Positions 7,273 to 16,042 are shown, numbered from the stretch's first letter. The stretch: DNA of 33,365 bases from an uncultured Bacteroidia bacterium (GCA_902789435.1 CADAOA010000002.1:91285-124649), one strand, 5' to 3'. The notes: a model not told the origin generated them from the sequence alone. A program made the numbers and translations.

Positions 7273-8925
7273 TTATTTTCTGGTCCAACCTCCGAAGGCC
7301 TTCTCCTCGCCTTCTCCGAATTCCTGGTCAAATCCGGTTACCTTGCCGTCTTCCATTCTGAAAGTCAGCTCAAAGCCGTGTCCGTCGCTGCGGAAGACAT
7401 AAGTGCATCCGCTCTTGTGCTTGAGTTCTTTCTTCCACTCCTTCCTGTCAGCAAACTTTACAGGAATGCGGTAAAGTTTTCCCTTCTCGTATGTGATGAT
7501 GATGTCTCCGAACGGAGCTTCCTTGGTGTAGGTTCCGGCAAAAATGCTCTTGTCGGCAACTTCCGGAAGAACCTCAGGTTTCGGCTTTGCATTCTGCTCG
7601 GCGATGGCCTTGTCTCTGGATGTAGTGTAGTCTTTCCAGTACTCGGCGCTGTAGTCCCTAAGAGGCTCCTTGGCTCCACGCACAAGGTCAATCACCCTTC
7701 TCATAATCGCATATCTCGGATTTGCTCCAACCTCGCAGTTGAGCAGCACGCATCCGGCCAGTTTCAGTTCAGGAACATAGTAGCAGATGGCTGTAACTCC
7801 CCAGGAAGTTCCCGTGTGGAAGTAAAGCTTGTAGTCGTGGTTCTGCTCTATGAACCAGCACATTCCGTAAAGTCTCATCATCGATGAATCCTGGCTTACA
7901 ACTGTATATCCGCGGTGGAGAGGAAGCATTGCCCTTCTCGGCATGACCACGGTTGTATCCACAACGTTTCCTTCCTTGTCGCGATTGACAATATAACCGT
8001 TGTTGCAGTGGAACTGGGCGTACCTGATCAGGTCTTCCACATTGGAAACAAGGCTGCCGGCCGGACCGATCACGGTCAGCCAGTTGAGAGCCTGCTCGTC
8101 TCCGTAGAGAGGAAGCACTGCAACCTTTCCGCCTCCTGCATAGGTGTAGTCGTGAGGGGTAACCACATCCTTTGCCGCTGCAAAGCCGTCTGCATTCATT
8201 GTTGAAGATTTCATTCCCAGAGGCTTGAACACTCTTTCACGTACATTGTCTTCCCAGCTCTTGCCGGTGTATTTCTCTATCAGCTTAGAGCATACAACAA
8301 ATGTTATGTTGTTGTAGTCATAACCGCTGCGGAAGCTGAATCCAGGTTTCAGGAAGCCCAGAAGCTTGTAGGTGTCTTCCCTGTCGTAGCCCAGGTTTCC
8401 GAAGTAGGTTCCGGCTTCATCCACAAGGCCGGTAGAGTGCAGAAGGGCGTCTCTAACGAGCATGTTGTTAGAAACATAAGGGTTGTCCTTGAACATCTCG
8501 AAGTCAGGCAGCAGCTTCTTTACGGTATCTGTCCACTTGAACTTGCCCTCGTTAACCAGCTGAGCCATCACCGTTGCCGTAAAGGACTTTGACACAGAGG
8601 CTATCTGGAACATGGAAGATGTCTTTACCAGATCTCCCGGCTTGTTTACAACAGGCTTGACTCCGGCCTGGGTAAACTTGCACTCATCGTACTTTACTCC
8701 GGCAAAGCCCACTCCGTCCGCAGGCCTGAGTTCCTTCACTCCGTAAGCCTTCATGAAGACAACCTTGTTGTCGACCGACACGGCAACGGATGCTCCCGGA
8801 ATCTGCCAGGTTTCCATAACCTGTTTTACGTAGTCGTCAACCTTGTTTGCAAAATCAGAGTCCTGTGCGGAAAGTGGAGCTATAAGGCCCAGCACTATCG
8901 CTGAGAAAAGAAATAATCGTTTCAT
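7273..8925 (-). CDS. Exported serine hydrolase, class C beta-lactamase/DD-peptidase family
   Basis: 550 aa from the ATG at 8923-8925. A longer frame to 8961 is open, but its start would sit upstream of the -7 element, while this start gives a proper signal peptide (KRLFLFSAIVLGLIAPLSAQ). Motifs of the penicillin-binding serine hydrolase fold: S110-V-S-K113 (nucleophile Ser, Lys), Y204-N-N206 and H370-T-G372. Residues about 480-550 form a C-terminal lipocalin/DUF3471-like beta domain (FAGTYTKEAPFGDIIITY). Family members include D-aminopeptidases, esterases and peptidoglycan hydrolases; true beta-lactam resistance is not implied. It is the first gene of a two-gene operon with the C26 hydrolase. 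Confidence 0.9.
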   Translation of the reverse strand: MKRLFLFSAIVLGLIAPLSAQDSDFANKVDDYVKQVMETWQIPGASVAVSVDNKVVFMKAYGVKELRPADGVGFAGVKYDECKFTQAGVKPVVNKPGDLVKTSSMFQIASVSKSFTATVMAQLVNEGKFKWTDTVKKLLPDFEMFKDNPYVSNNMLVRDALLHSTGLVDEAGTYFGNLGYDREDTYKLLGFLKPGFSFRSGYDYNNITFVVCSKLIEKYTGKSWEDNVRERVFKPLGMKSSTMNADGFAAAKDVVTPHDYTYAGGGKVAVLPLYGDEQALNWLTVIGPAGSLVSNVEDLIRYAQFHCNNGYIVNRDKEGNVVDTTVVMPRRAMLPLHRGYTVVSQDSSMMRLYGMCWFIEQNHDYKLYFHTGTSWGVTAICYYVPELKLAGCVLLNCEVGANPRYAIMRRVIDLVRGAKEPLRDYSAEYWKDYTTSRDKAIAEQNAKPKPEVLPEVADKSIFAGTYTKEAPFGDIIITYEKGKLYRIPVKFADRKEWKKELKHKSGCTYVFRSDGHGFELTFRMEDGKVTGFDQEFGEGEEKAFGGWTRK

Positions 8926-8948
8926 AAAGATTGCATTTTTGCTTTTCA

Positions 8949-8956
8949 CAAATATA
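8949..8956 (-). promoter_or_regulatory. Bacteroidota -7 element for the serine hydrolase operon
   Basis: The minus strand reads TATATTTG, exact TAnnTTTG, 23 bases before the start at 8925. With the radA -7 it forms a perfect 8-bp inverted repeat around a 12-bp spacer. Confidence 0.65.
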
Positions 8957-8968
8957 ACCATTTTACGT

Positions 8969-8976
8969 TATATTTG
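8969..8976 (+). promoter_or_regulatory. Bacteroidota -7 element for radA
   Basis: TATATTTG ends 19 bases before the radA ATG at 8996. It is head to head with the serine hydrolase -7 element, so the two promoters must overlap in their -33 regions. Confidence 0.65.
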
Positions 8977-8995
8977 TCTTGAGAAGATAATAGTT

Positions 8996-10369
8996 ATGGC
9001 AAAGGTCAAGAAAGCGTATTTCTGCAACAACTGCGGTTATGAGAGTCCAAAATGGCTGGGGCAGTGCCCTTCCTGCGGACAGTGGAACACTATGGTGGAG
9101 GAGGTTGTAAGCCGTTCCGAGGGAGGCCCTTCCAAAAGTTATGCGGCTCCGGGAGTCAACGCCAAGCCCCAGAGGCTGGCTGAAATAGAGGCCGACGGAG
9201 GCGAGGAAAGGATTTCTTTCGGTTCTCTGGGCGAGCTGGACCGTGTCCTTGGCGGAGGTATGGTTAAAGGCTCACTGGTTCTGGTCGGAGGAGAGCCAGG
9301 CATCGGAAAATCCACCCTCAGCCTGCAGATTCCGCTTTCCAATCCTAACCTTAAAACTCTCTATGTATCAGGCGAGGAGAGCGCCCGCCAGATAAAGATG
9401 AGGGCTGAAAGGCTGGGGGGTATCCACGACGGCTGCTACATTCTTCCTGAAACATCCCTTGACAATATCTTAGACCAGGCAAAGGCCATAAAGCCTGAGC
9501 TGATGATCATAGATTCCATCCAGACCATCTTCTCCACGGCTGTGGAATCTTCTGCCGGAAGCGTTTCCCAGGTGAAGGAGTGTGCCGTTTCCCTTCTCAG
9601 GTTTGCCAAGGAGACCAACACCCCCGTAATAATCATCGGCCACATCACCAAGGACGGCACCATTGCCGGCCCAAAGGTTCTGGAGCATATCGTGGATGTC
9701 GTTCTCCAGTTCGAGGGAGACACCAGGCATTCCTTCCGTATCCTAAGAAGCATTAAAAACCGTTTCGGGGCATCTGCCGAACTTGCTGTATACGAGATGA
9801 CAGGAACAGGTCTCAGAGAAGTCCTCAACCCTAGCGAGATGTTCATCTCCACCCACGAGGAAACCCTCAGCGGCAGCGCCGTTGCCGCCATGCTGGACGG
9901 CACCCGTCCGTTCCTTATCGAGGTGCAGGCACTTGTTTCAACAGCCGCATATGGTACTCCTCAGCGTTCCGCCACAGGCTTTGATGTCAGAAGGCTGAAT
10001 ATGCTTCTTGCCGTCCTGGAAAAGAGAGTCGGCTTCAAGATCGGGGCGAAGGACGTTTTCCTCAACATCGCCGGAGGCATCAAGGTCGCCGACCCGGCCT
10101 GTGACCTTGCCATCATTATGAGCATCCTTTCTTCCAACTTCGATGTTGCCGTAAGCCAGAAATACACCTTTGCGGCAGAAGTGGGCCTGAGCGGAGAAAT
10201 CCGCCCTGTTTCCCAGATAGAAAGAAGAATCGCCGAGGCTGAAAAACTCGGCTTTGAGAGAATCTACATCTCATCCTACAGCCAGAAAGAAGAAAAGCAG
10301 CACAAGAAGATCAAGGTCATCCGTGCCTCTTCAATCCCTCAAATCGTCCGCGATATCTTTCAGGAATAA
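8996..10369 (+). CDS. radA: DNA repair protein RadA (Sms)
   Basis: 457 aa, full family length. The N-terminal zinc finger has C10-x2-C13 and C24-x2-C27. The RecA-like ATPase has Walker A GGEPGIGKST (98-107) and a Walker B region ELMIIDSIQ (about 168-176). The RadA-specific KNRFG is at 254-258, and the Lon-protease-like C-terminal domain begins near residue 280 (RPFLIEVQALVS). RadA is a hexameric branch-migration helicase acting in recombination and fork repair. The start at 8996 is chosen over an earlier in-frame ATG (8843), which would run through the divergent promoter and into the serine hydrolase gene. Its last 10 bases overlap the end of prmC on the other strand. Confidence 0.97.
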   Translation: MAKVKKAYFCNNCGYESPKWLGQCPSCGQWNTMVEEVVSRSEGGPSKSYAAPGVNAKPQRLAEIEADGGEERISFGSLGELDRVLGGGMVKGSLVLVGGEPGIGKSTLSLQIPLSNPNLKTLYVSGEESARQIKMRAERLGGIHDGCYILPETSLDNILDQAKAIKPELMIIDSIQTIFSTAVESSAGSVSQVKECAVSLLRFAKETNTPVIIIGHITKDGTIAGPKVLEHIVDVVLQFEGDTRHSFRILRSIKNRFGASAELAVYEMTGTGLREVLNPSEMFISTHEETLSGSAVAAMLDGTRPFLIEVQALVSTAAYGTPQRSATGFDVRRLNMLLAVLEKRVGFKIGAKDVFLNIAGGIKVADPACDLAIIMSILSSNFDVAVSQKYTFAAEVGLSGEIRPVSQIERRIAEAEKLGFERIYISSYSQKEEKQHKKIKVIRASSIPQIVRDIFQE

Positions 10370-11247
10370 CTGGCTTTTGCAAAGCGGCGGCGGCCGGAAA
10401 GGTCTTCCAGGATGCTTATATTCTGGAAGTTTTTCTTTTTCAGCATCTGCTCAATCTCATCAGCGAACAGAGGATTGATTTCAAAGTAGAGAAGGCCGCC
10501 TGGCGCGAGGAGTTCTCTGGCCATCTCGGCGATTTTATCGTAGAACAGTATCGGATTTCTGTCAGGAACAAAAAGGGCTTCTTTAGGTTCAAAGTCCAGC
10601 ACGTTTTTGTGCATTTGCTCCTTTTCCTTCTCCGCGATATAAGGCGGGTTGGAAACTATCACATCAAGCTTGCCGATGAACGATTTCAGGGCAAGGAAAT
10701 CACCTTTCAACACATCATATTTGAAGAACATCGGCCAGCGGCTGGAGTAAAGCAATTTCTGGCTTTTGGCGTATTGAAGGGCTGTGTCTGAAATGTCGCA
10801 GGCGTAGGTTTCAAGAGTAATGGTTTCCGAGAGCCTTTTATGGAGAGTCCAGGCGATGCATCCGCTGCCGGTGCATATGTCGAATATCTTGTACGGAGCA
10901 ATGTTCGGGCGCTTTTCCTGGCATTTAAAATCGTTGAGTATGAGATTGACAAGTTCTTCTGTCTCGGGTCTTGGAATGAGGACTCCGGGTCCGACCTTGA
11001 AGTTTTCTCCGCAGAAATACTCAAAGCCGGCAATATACTGGACCGGTTCACCGGAAGCCAGACGCTCAATGACATCAGAAGGGTTCAAAGCGGCAGGAAT
11101 CACTTCTTCCGGATATGTGAGCTGGTGAGTGCGGGAGATGTTGAAAATGTCTTCGAGAGCTCTGGATGCAAGAGAGGCCGCTTCCTCTTTGCCATAGAGC
11201 GGAAGCAGCCTTCTTTTGCAATCATCTATGAACTCTCTGACTGTCAT
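10360..11247 (-). CDS. prmC: Peptide chain release factor N5-glutamine methyltransferase PrmC
   Basis: 295 aa. It methylates the glutamine of the GGQ motif in release factors RF1/RF2 using S-adenosylmethionine. The SAM-binding motif DICTGSGCIA is at 123-132 and the catalytic NPPY at 200-203; residues 1-90 form the helical N-terminal domain (GEPVQYIAGFEYF, PGVLIPRPETEELV). I place the start at the ATG 11245-11247, which overlaps the tnaA stop as ATGA (11244-11247) and so suggests translational coupling; the longer open frame simply reads into tnaA. It is the last gene of the PBP1-ddl-tnaA-prmC run. Confidence 0.95.
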   Translation of the reverse strand: MTVREFIDDCKRRLLPLYGKEEAASLASRALEDIFNISRTHQLTYPEEVIPAALNPSDVIERLASGEPVQYIAGFEYFCGENFKVGPGVLIPRPETEELVNLILNDFKCQEKRPNIAPYKIFDICTGSGCIAWTLHKRLSETITLETYACDISDTALQYAKSQKLLYSSRWPMFFKYDVLKGDFLALKSFIGKLDVIVSNPPYIAEKEKEQMHKNVLDFEPKEALFVPDRNPILFYDKIAEMARELLAPGGLLYFEINPLFADEIEQMLKKKNFQNISILEDLSGRRRFAKASYS

Positions 11248-12620
11248 CCAAGTCTCTTGAGCTGGACGGTGAAGTGACGCATCAGAGGAGCCTCCCATTC
11301 GATGGCAACACCTCTTGTGATGGTCTTGCGCCTGTCGTAAACGTTCTTCAGGGCAGCGGCAATCACCTTCATGTGGTTGTCGGTGTAAACCCTTCTTGGA
11401 ATGGCCATGCGGAGAAGGTCCAGGCCGCCAAAGCGGTTCTGCCTGGTTACAGGGTCACGGTCTGCAAGCATGTAGCCGATCTCGCAGGCGCGGATACCGG
11501 CCTCGAGGTAAAGCTCGCAGGTAAGTGTCTGGGCAGGGAACTCTTCCTTAGGGACATCGGTGAGCACCTTGTCTGCATCCACGAAGATGGCGTGTCCGCC
11601 GGCAGGTCTCTGGTAAGGAATGCCGTACTCGTCGAGCAGGCTTGCAAGATACTGGACCTGATGGATACGGGTATGCAGCATGTCGAACTCGGTGTTCTCA
11701 TCAAGACCCTGGGCCAGGGCGTTGAGGTCCCTTCCGTTCATTCCGCCGTAGGTAACATAGCCTTCGAAAGGAATGCAGAAGAGCTTTGCTCCCTCGTACC
11801 ATTCCTTTTTCCTTGTGCCGATGAAGCCACCCATATTCACCACGCCGTCTTTCTTGGCGCTCATTGTCATTGCATCGGCGTCAGTGTACATCTCAAGGGC
11901 GATTTCCTTTATGGTCTTGTCTGCATAGCCTTCCTCCCTTGTCTTGATGAAGTAGGCGTTCTCGGCAAAGCGGGCGGAGTCCATCACTACAGGCACCCCA
12001 TACTTGTGGCACAGTGCGCAGGTCTCCTTGATATTCTTCATCGATACAGGCTGTCCGCCAACGGTGTTGTTGGTGACGGTGAGTACCATGAAAGGCACGT
12101 TGCCCTTGTTCTCGACGAGCACTTTCTCAAGCTTTTCCAGAGAAACATTGCCCTTGAAAGGAACCTCTTTCTGGGTGTCCTTGGCATCGTCTGTGGTCAC
12201 GTCGATAGCCTTGGCGTGGCGGCTCTCGATATGACCCTTGGTGGTGTCGAAATGGGCGTTACCCGGGATTACGTTGCCCTCTTTTACCAGATAGGAGAAG
12301 AGTACGTTTTCGGCAGCTCTTCCCTGGTGGGTAGGGATGAAATACGGCATGCCGAAAATCTTCTTTGCCATAGCCTCGAACTTGTAGAACGAGGTGGCTC
12401 CGGCATAGCTCTCGTCGCCGAGCATGAGTTCAGACCACTGGCGGTCGCTCATGGCGCCTGTTCCGCTGTCGGTCAGAAGGTCTATGTAAACCTGTTCTGC
12501 CTTTAACTGAAATACATTGTAATGAGCCTCGGCCAGCCACTTTTTCCTCTCCTCGAGAGTAGAGCGGCGGAGGGGCTCAACCATTTTTATTTTCCAAGAT
12601 TCTGCAAAAGGTAGTTCCAT
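11244..12620 (-). CDS. tnaA: Tryptophanase
   Basis: 458 aa PLP-dependent beta-eliminating lyase that splits L-tryptophan to indole, pyruvate and ammonia. PLP-lysine is K257 in MSAKKDG; THQGR (97-101) binds the phosphate. The close relative tyrosine phenol-lyase was considered. Here FDTT with D125 and EIGYMLADRDPVT match tryptophanases, whereas phenol-lyases have FTTT and an Arg in MERG at those places. There is no tnaC-like leader: only 23 bases separate it from ddl upstream, and its stop overlaps the prmC start. So transcription is probably from the PBP1 promoter or an unseen promoter inside ddl. Confidence 0.93.
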   Translation of the reverse strand: MELPFAESWKIKMVEPLRRSTLEERKKWLAEAHYNVFQLKAEQVYIDLLTDSGTGAMSDRQWSELMLGDESYAGATSFYKFEAMAKKIFGMPYFIPTHQGRAAENVLFSYLVKEGNVIPGNAHFDTTKGHIESRHAKAIDVTTDDAKDTQKEVPFKGNVSLEKLEKVLVENKGNVPFMVLTVTNNTVGGQPVSMKNIKETCALCHKYGVPVVMDSARFAENAYFIKTREEGYADKTIKEIALEMYTDADAMTMSAKKDGVVNMGGFIGTRKKEWYEGAKLFCIPFEGYVTYGGMNGRDLNALAQGLDENTEFDMLHTRIHQVQYLASLLDEYGIPYQRPAGGHAIFVDADKVLTDVPKEEFPAQTLTCELYLEAGIRACEIGYMLADRDPVTRQNRFGGLDLLRMAIPRRVYTDNHMKVIAAALKNVYDRRKTITRGVAIEWEAPLMRHFTVQLKRLG

Positions 12621-12643
12621 ATATTTTGATTCGTTAGTGTTTT

Positions 12644-13654
12644 CTATCTCGGAACGAAGGCCTCTTCTATCAGGCTGGATATGAAGTCCTTGATATCTAT
12701 TCCGGCAGTCCTGAGCATATTGGGCACGAGGCTCATCTCGGTCATTCCCGGAACGGTGTTGGTTTCAAGGAAGTAGATGTCTTGGTTTTCTGTCACGATG
12801 TAGTCCATCCTGACTATACCGCGACATCCCATATAGGAATAGATTCTCTCGGTAAGATTCTGGATCTGCGCACTCAGGGCTGGAGTTATCCTGGCCGGAC
12901 AGATTTCCTGGCTTTCTCCCAGATACTTGGCCTCGTAGTCGAAAAATTCCCTTTCGGTAATGATTTCGGTGACCGGAAGGGCTGTTATCTTTCCGTTGAA
13001 CATAAACACTCCACAGGTCATCTCCCTGCCGCTTACAGCAGCCTCTGCCAGTATGGTGCCGCACTCGGTGAAAGCCTTGTCAATGGCGGCCTGAAGCTCG
13101 TCTTCTGTCTTGACCTTGGTCACTCCGAAGCTGCTGCCTCCTACTGTCGGCTTTACGAACATAGGAAGGCCTACCTGACGTACAATCTCCCGGAGCGAAT
13201 AAGGCCTGTTCTTGCTGATGAAAATGTCGTCCGCCATCTTCACTCCGGCAAAGTCCAGGAACCTCTTGCAACTGTGCTTGTCGAAAGTGATCGCGGAGAC
13301 AAAGGAAGAACAGGAGGTGAATGGCACTTTCTGCATTTCCAGATAACCTTGCAGAAGGCCGTTCTCTCCCGGAGTTCCGTGGATCATAATCAAAGCGGCA
13401 TCAGGAGTTATTTTCCTTTCCTCAGCGATGAATGAAAAACCATTCTTGTCTACAGTGTGTGCCCCGCTATGCGCCAATACAGTTTCAACGGTCTGATTTT
13501 CCGGAGAAAGCACAAACCAATCTGTCCCTTCTATGAAGACAATGAAAGGGTTGTATTTCTGACGGTCGATGTGCTTGAGGGTATTAAGGGCGGAAAGGAC
13601 GCTAACTTCCCTTTCAGAGGAGTCACCGCCGCAAAAAACTGCTATTGTTTTCAT
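12644..13654 (-). CDS. ddl: D-alanine--D-alanine ligase
   Basis: 336 aa ATP-grasp enzyme joining two D-alanines for the peptidoglycan stem peptide, in the cytoplasm. Visible family motifs are GGDSSEREVS (9-18), HGTPGENG (92-99), VKPTVGGSSFGV (167-178) with the ATP-binding lysine, EAAVSGRE (204-211) and the Mg-binding end LETNTVPGMTE (296-306). It starts 1 base after the stop of the class A PBP gene, so the two peptidoglycan genes are co-transcribed. Nothing points to a D-Ala-D-Lac type ligase, but that is a judgement from general motif shape. Confidence 0.95.
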   Translation of the reverse strand: MKTIAVFCGGDSSEREVSVLSALNTLKHIDRQKYNPFIVFIEGTDWFVLSPENQTVETVLAHSGAHTVDKNGFSFIAEERKITPDAALIMIHGTPGENGLLQGYLEMQKVPFTSCSSFVSAITFDKHSCKRFLDFAGVKMADDIFISKNRPYSLREIVRQVGLPMFVKPTVGGSSFGVTKVKTEDELQAAIDKAFTECGTILAEAAVSGREMTCGVFMFNGKITALPVTEIITEREFFDYEAKYLGESQEICPARITPALSAQIQNLTERIYSYMGCRGIVRMDYIVTENQDIYFLETNTVPGMTEMSLVPNMLRTAGIDIKDFISSLIEEAFVPR

Positions 13655-13655
13655 C

Positions 13656-15971
13656 TTAGTTCTCTTCTATGAAGTTGTCAGCATCCACGTCAGGATCCGT
13701 TGTGCTGTGTGTCGGTATGCAGTCTATACTGTAGCCCTGAGGCTTGGCGAAATGATCATCGATGCTGATCGGGATTGAAGGATCTGCCAGGACATTCTTC
13801 ATCATCAGCGCCCATATAGGAAGGGCCACGCTGGCTCCCTGTCCCATACCGGTCCAGCGGAAGTGAACCTGACGGTCTTCAGCGCCAACCCAAACGCCCA
13901 CGGTAAGTCTAGGAACATAGCCTATGAACCAACCATCCGAGTTGTCATTGGTGGTTCCTGTCTTGCCCGCAATCTCACCACCCTGGATATAGCGGCGGAT
14001 TCTGGCTCCGGTACCGGCGTCAACGACACTTCGCATCATTCCGATCATGGTATAGGCCGTGCTGGCTCCGATGGCTTCTCTCTTGCGGGAAGCAAAATTG
14101 GTGAGAACCCTGCCGTTCTTGTCCTCAATCCTGAGAACATATACAGGATCCACGTAAACGCCCATGCCAGGGAAGGTGTTGTATGCACTTACCATCTGGT
14201 AAACAGGAACATCCGCACTACCCACACAGAGAGAGTGAACCGGTTCCAGATAGCATTTGAGGCCCATGTTGTGTGCCATCTGGACGAGGGCTTCAGGTCC
14301 GAATTGTTTCATCAGATATGCAGAAACGTTGTTGTTGGAAGTGGTGATTCCCCACTTCAGGGTTACGGTTGCACCGTTGCCACCTCCCTTAGGCGTCCAA
14401 ACGTTGTTTCCTATGACGAAAGACTGCGGAAGGTTCACGGTCACGTCGCAAGGAGTGAAACCTTCCTGCATGGCAAGGGTGTAGAGGAAAGGCTTGAATG
14501 TGGATCCCACCTGCCTCTGTCCCTGCATGACCTGGTCGTACTTGAAATAGTTGTAATTAGCTCCTCCAACATAAGCCCTGACATATCCGGTTTCAGGTTC
14601 CATTGCCATAAGGCCGGTTCTCAGGAAAGACTTGAAATAACGGATACTGTCGTCCGGAGTCATCAAAGTATCTATATAACCCTTATCGTTCCAGGCAAAT
14701 ACCCTCATTTTGGTCTTTTCCGTGAAACTCTTTTCTATCTCTGATTCGCTGAAACCAGCCTCTTTCATATTCTTGTAACGGTCGCTCCATCGGCGGGCGC
14801 GGTTCATGAGGGTCTCTATCACACTCTCGGGAGTATTGTCCGCAAACGGAAAGTTCTTGCGGTACTTGAGATCGTCGTTGAACAACGGCTGGAGATACTT
14901 CAGGTGCTCCACCGCAGCCTGCTCGGCATAGCGCTGCATCTTGGCGTTGATAGGAGTTATAATCTTGAGGCCGTCTTTCTCAAGTACATATTTCTCCCCG
15001 TCGGGTTTGAAGTTCTTGTTCAGCCATCCGTACAAAGGATTTTCCTTCCAGTTTATGGAGTCCTGCTGATAGTCGTAGTAGTTTGAATATGAGGAACGTT
15101 TCGGCTCGGTAGCGCTCATTATCCTCTTGAGCATATCCCTGAAGTAAGGGGCCTGACCGTTGGAAACGTCTATGTCTTTCCTGGAAGCCAGCACGATAGG
15201 AATCTGGACGATACTGTCATACTGTGCGTCTGTCAGATAGCCGTACTTGTTCATCTGCTTGAGCACGTGATTACGCCTCTGCAGGGAAAGCTCAGGGTTG
15301 CGGACAGGATTATACTTTGTCGGCTTGTTCACCATACCTACCAGCAGTGCTGCTTCCTCTACGGTAAGATCTTTCGGAAGCTTGCCGAAGAATGTGGATG
15401 AAGCGCTCTTTATTCCGTACGCGTTCCTTCCAAAGAACACCGCGTCCAGATACATGCTCATTATTTCTTCCTTGGTATAGCTCCTCTCCAGCTTGACCGC
15501 AGTTATCCACTCCTTCAGTTTGGTGGCTATCAGTTTCAGTTTCCCACGGCCTTCCCCTCTTGGGAAAAGACTCTTCGCCAGCTGCTGGCTCAAGGTACTT
15601 CCGCCGCCGCCTTCAGCGCGGTTGCCAAGGGCGATACTCTTTACGGCAACCCTTATAAGACTCTTCCCGTCTATTCCGCTATGCTCATAGAATCTCGCGT
15701 CTTCCGTGGCCACGAGCGCATCCTTAAGATTCTGCGACAGTTCTTCATAGTTGGAATAAGACCTGTTCTCAACGTGATAAGTGTTGAGGAGGGTTCCGTC
15801 ATCGGCGATAATCTGGGTGGCCAGGTTACTCTGTGGGTCTTCCAGCTCCTCGAAAGAAGGAATATCCGCGAATATCCAGACTGCAAGCAAAGCGAGCAAC
15901 ACCAGGATAATCGGACTGAAAACTATGAGCCACAGCCACTTAAGAAACCGTTTCCTATTTTTGACTTTCAT
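13656..15971 (-). CDS. Class A penicillin-binding protein (PBP1A-type transglycosylase/transpeptidase)
   Basis: 771 aa. A short cytoplasmic start and one membrane anchor (about 11-34) lead to a periplasmic GT51 glycosyltransferase: catalytic E90 in TEDARFYEHSG, then GGSTLSQQLAKSL (123-135). The transpeptidase domain has S490-T-F-K493, S545-N-N547 and K670-T-G672 followed by TTNDNSDGWFIGY. Both active sites look intact, so it should polymerise and crosslink glycan strands. It heads the operon PBP1-ddl-tnaA-prmC. A -7 element lies 20 bases before the start, giving a leader of about 15 nt. The equivalent Escherichia coli gene would be mrcA, but I leave the symbol empty because paralogue assignment is not possible here. 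Confidence 0.95.
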   Translation of the reverse strand: MKVKNRKRFLKWLWLIVFSPIILVLLALLAVWIFADIPSFEELEDPQSNLATQIIADDGTLLNTYHVENRSYSNYEELSQNLKDALVATEDARFYEHSGIDGKSLIRVAVKSIALGNRAEGGGGSTLSQQLAKSLFPRGEGRGKLKLIATKLKEWITAVKLERSYTKEEIMSMYLDAVFFGRNAYGIKSASSTFFGKLPKDLTVEEAALLVGMVNKPTKYNPVRNPELSLQRRNHVLKQMNKYGYLTDAQYDSIVQIPIVLASRKDIDVSNGQAPYFRDMLKRIMSATEPKRSSYSNYYDYQQDSINWKENPLYGWLNKNFKPDGEKYVLEKDGLKIITPINAKMQRYAEQAAVEHLKYLQPLFNDDLKYRKNFPFADNTPESVIETLMNRARRWSDRYKNMKEAGFSESEIEKSFTEKTKMRVFAWNDKGYIDTLMTPDDSIRYFKSFLRTGLMAMEPETGYVRAYVGGANYNYFKYDQVMQGQRQVGSTFKPFLYTLAMQEGFTPCDVTVNLPQSFVIGNNVWTPKGGGNGATVTLKWGITTSNNNVSAYLMKQFGPEALVQMAHNMGLKCYLEPVHSLCVGSADVPVYQMVSAYNTFPGMGVYVDPVYVLRIEDKNGRVLTNFASRKREAIGASTAYTMIGMMRSVVDAGTGARIRRYIQGGEIAGKTGTTNDNSDGWFIGYVPRLTVGVWVGAEDRQVHFRWTGMGQGASVALPIWALMMKNVLADPSIPISIDDHFAKPQGYSIDCIPTHSTTDPDVDADNFIEEN

Positions 15972-15991
15972 TTTTCAAACAATTGTAAAAA

Positions 15992-15999
15992 CAAAAATA
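15992..15999 (-). promoter_or_regulatory. Bacteroidota -7 element for the PBP1-ddl-tnaA-prmC operon
   Basis: The minus strand reads TATTTTTG, exact TAnnTTTG, 20 bases upstream of the PBP1 start. The surrounding 60 bases are very A/T-rich. No clear -33 element is seen. Confidence 0.55.
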
Positions 16000-16034
16000 C
16001 AAATAAAAATTTGGAATAAACGGGAGTTAATGAT

Positions 16035-16042
16035 TTACTTTG
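16035..16042 (+). promoter_or_regulatory. Probable -7 element for topA
   Basis: TTACTTTG differs from TAnnTTTG by one base (second position) and ends 29 bases before the topA ATG. It is the best candidate in the gap but weaker than the other promoters here. Confidence 0.4.

Noticed and set aside
8926-8961. Longer N-terminus for the serine hydrolase
   Set aside because: It would start upstream of the -7 element and bury the signal peptide.
11274-12506. A 410-codon open frame on the plus strand
   Set aside because: Antisense to tnaA, which is full length with its active-site motifs; the frame is a by-product of codon bias.
11244-12620. Tyrosine phenol-lyase instead of tryptophanase
   Set aside because: FDTT and EIG at the substrate-specific positions follow tryptophanases, not the FTTT and MERG of phenol-lyases.
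13863-14744. A 293-codon open frame on the plus strand
   Set aside because: Antisense to the transpeptidase domain of PBP1; no family resemblance.
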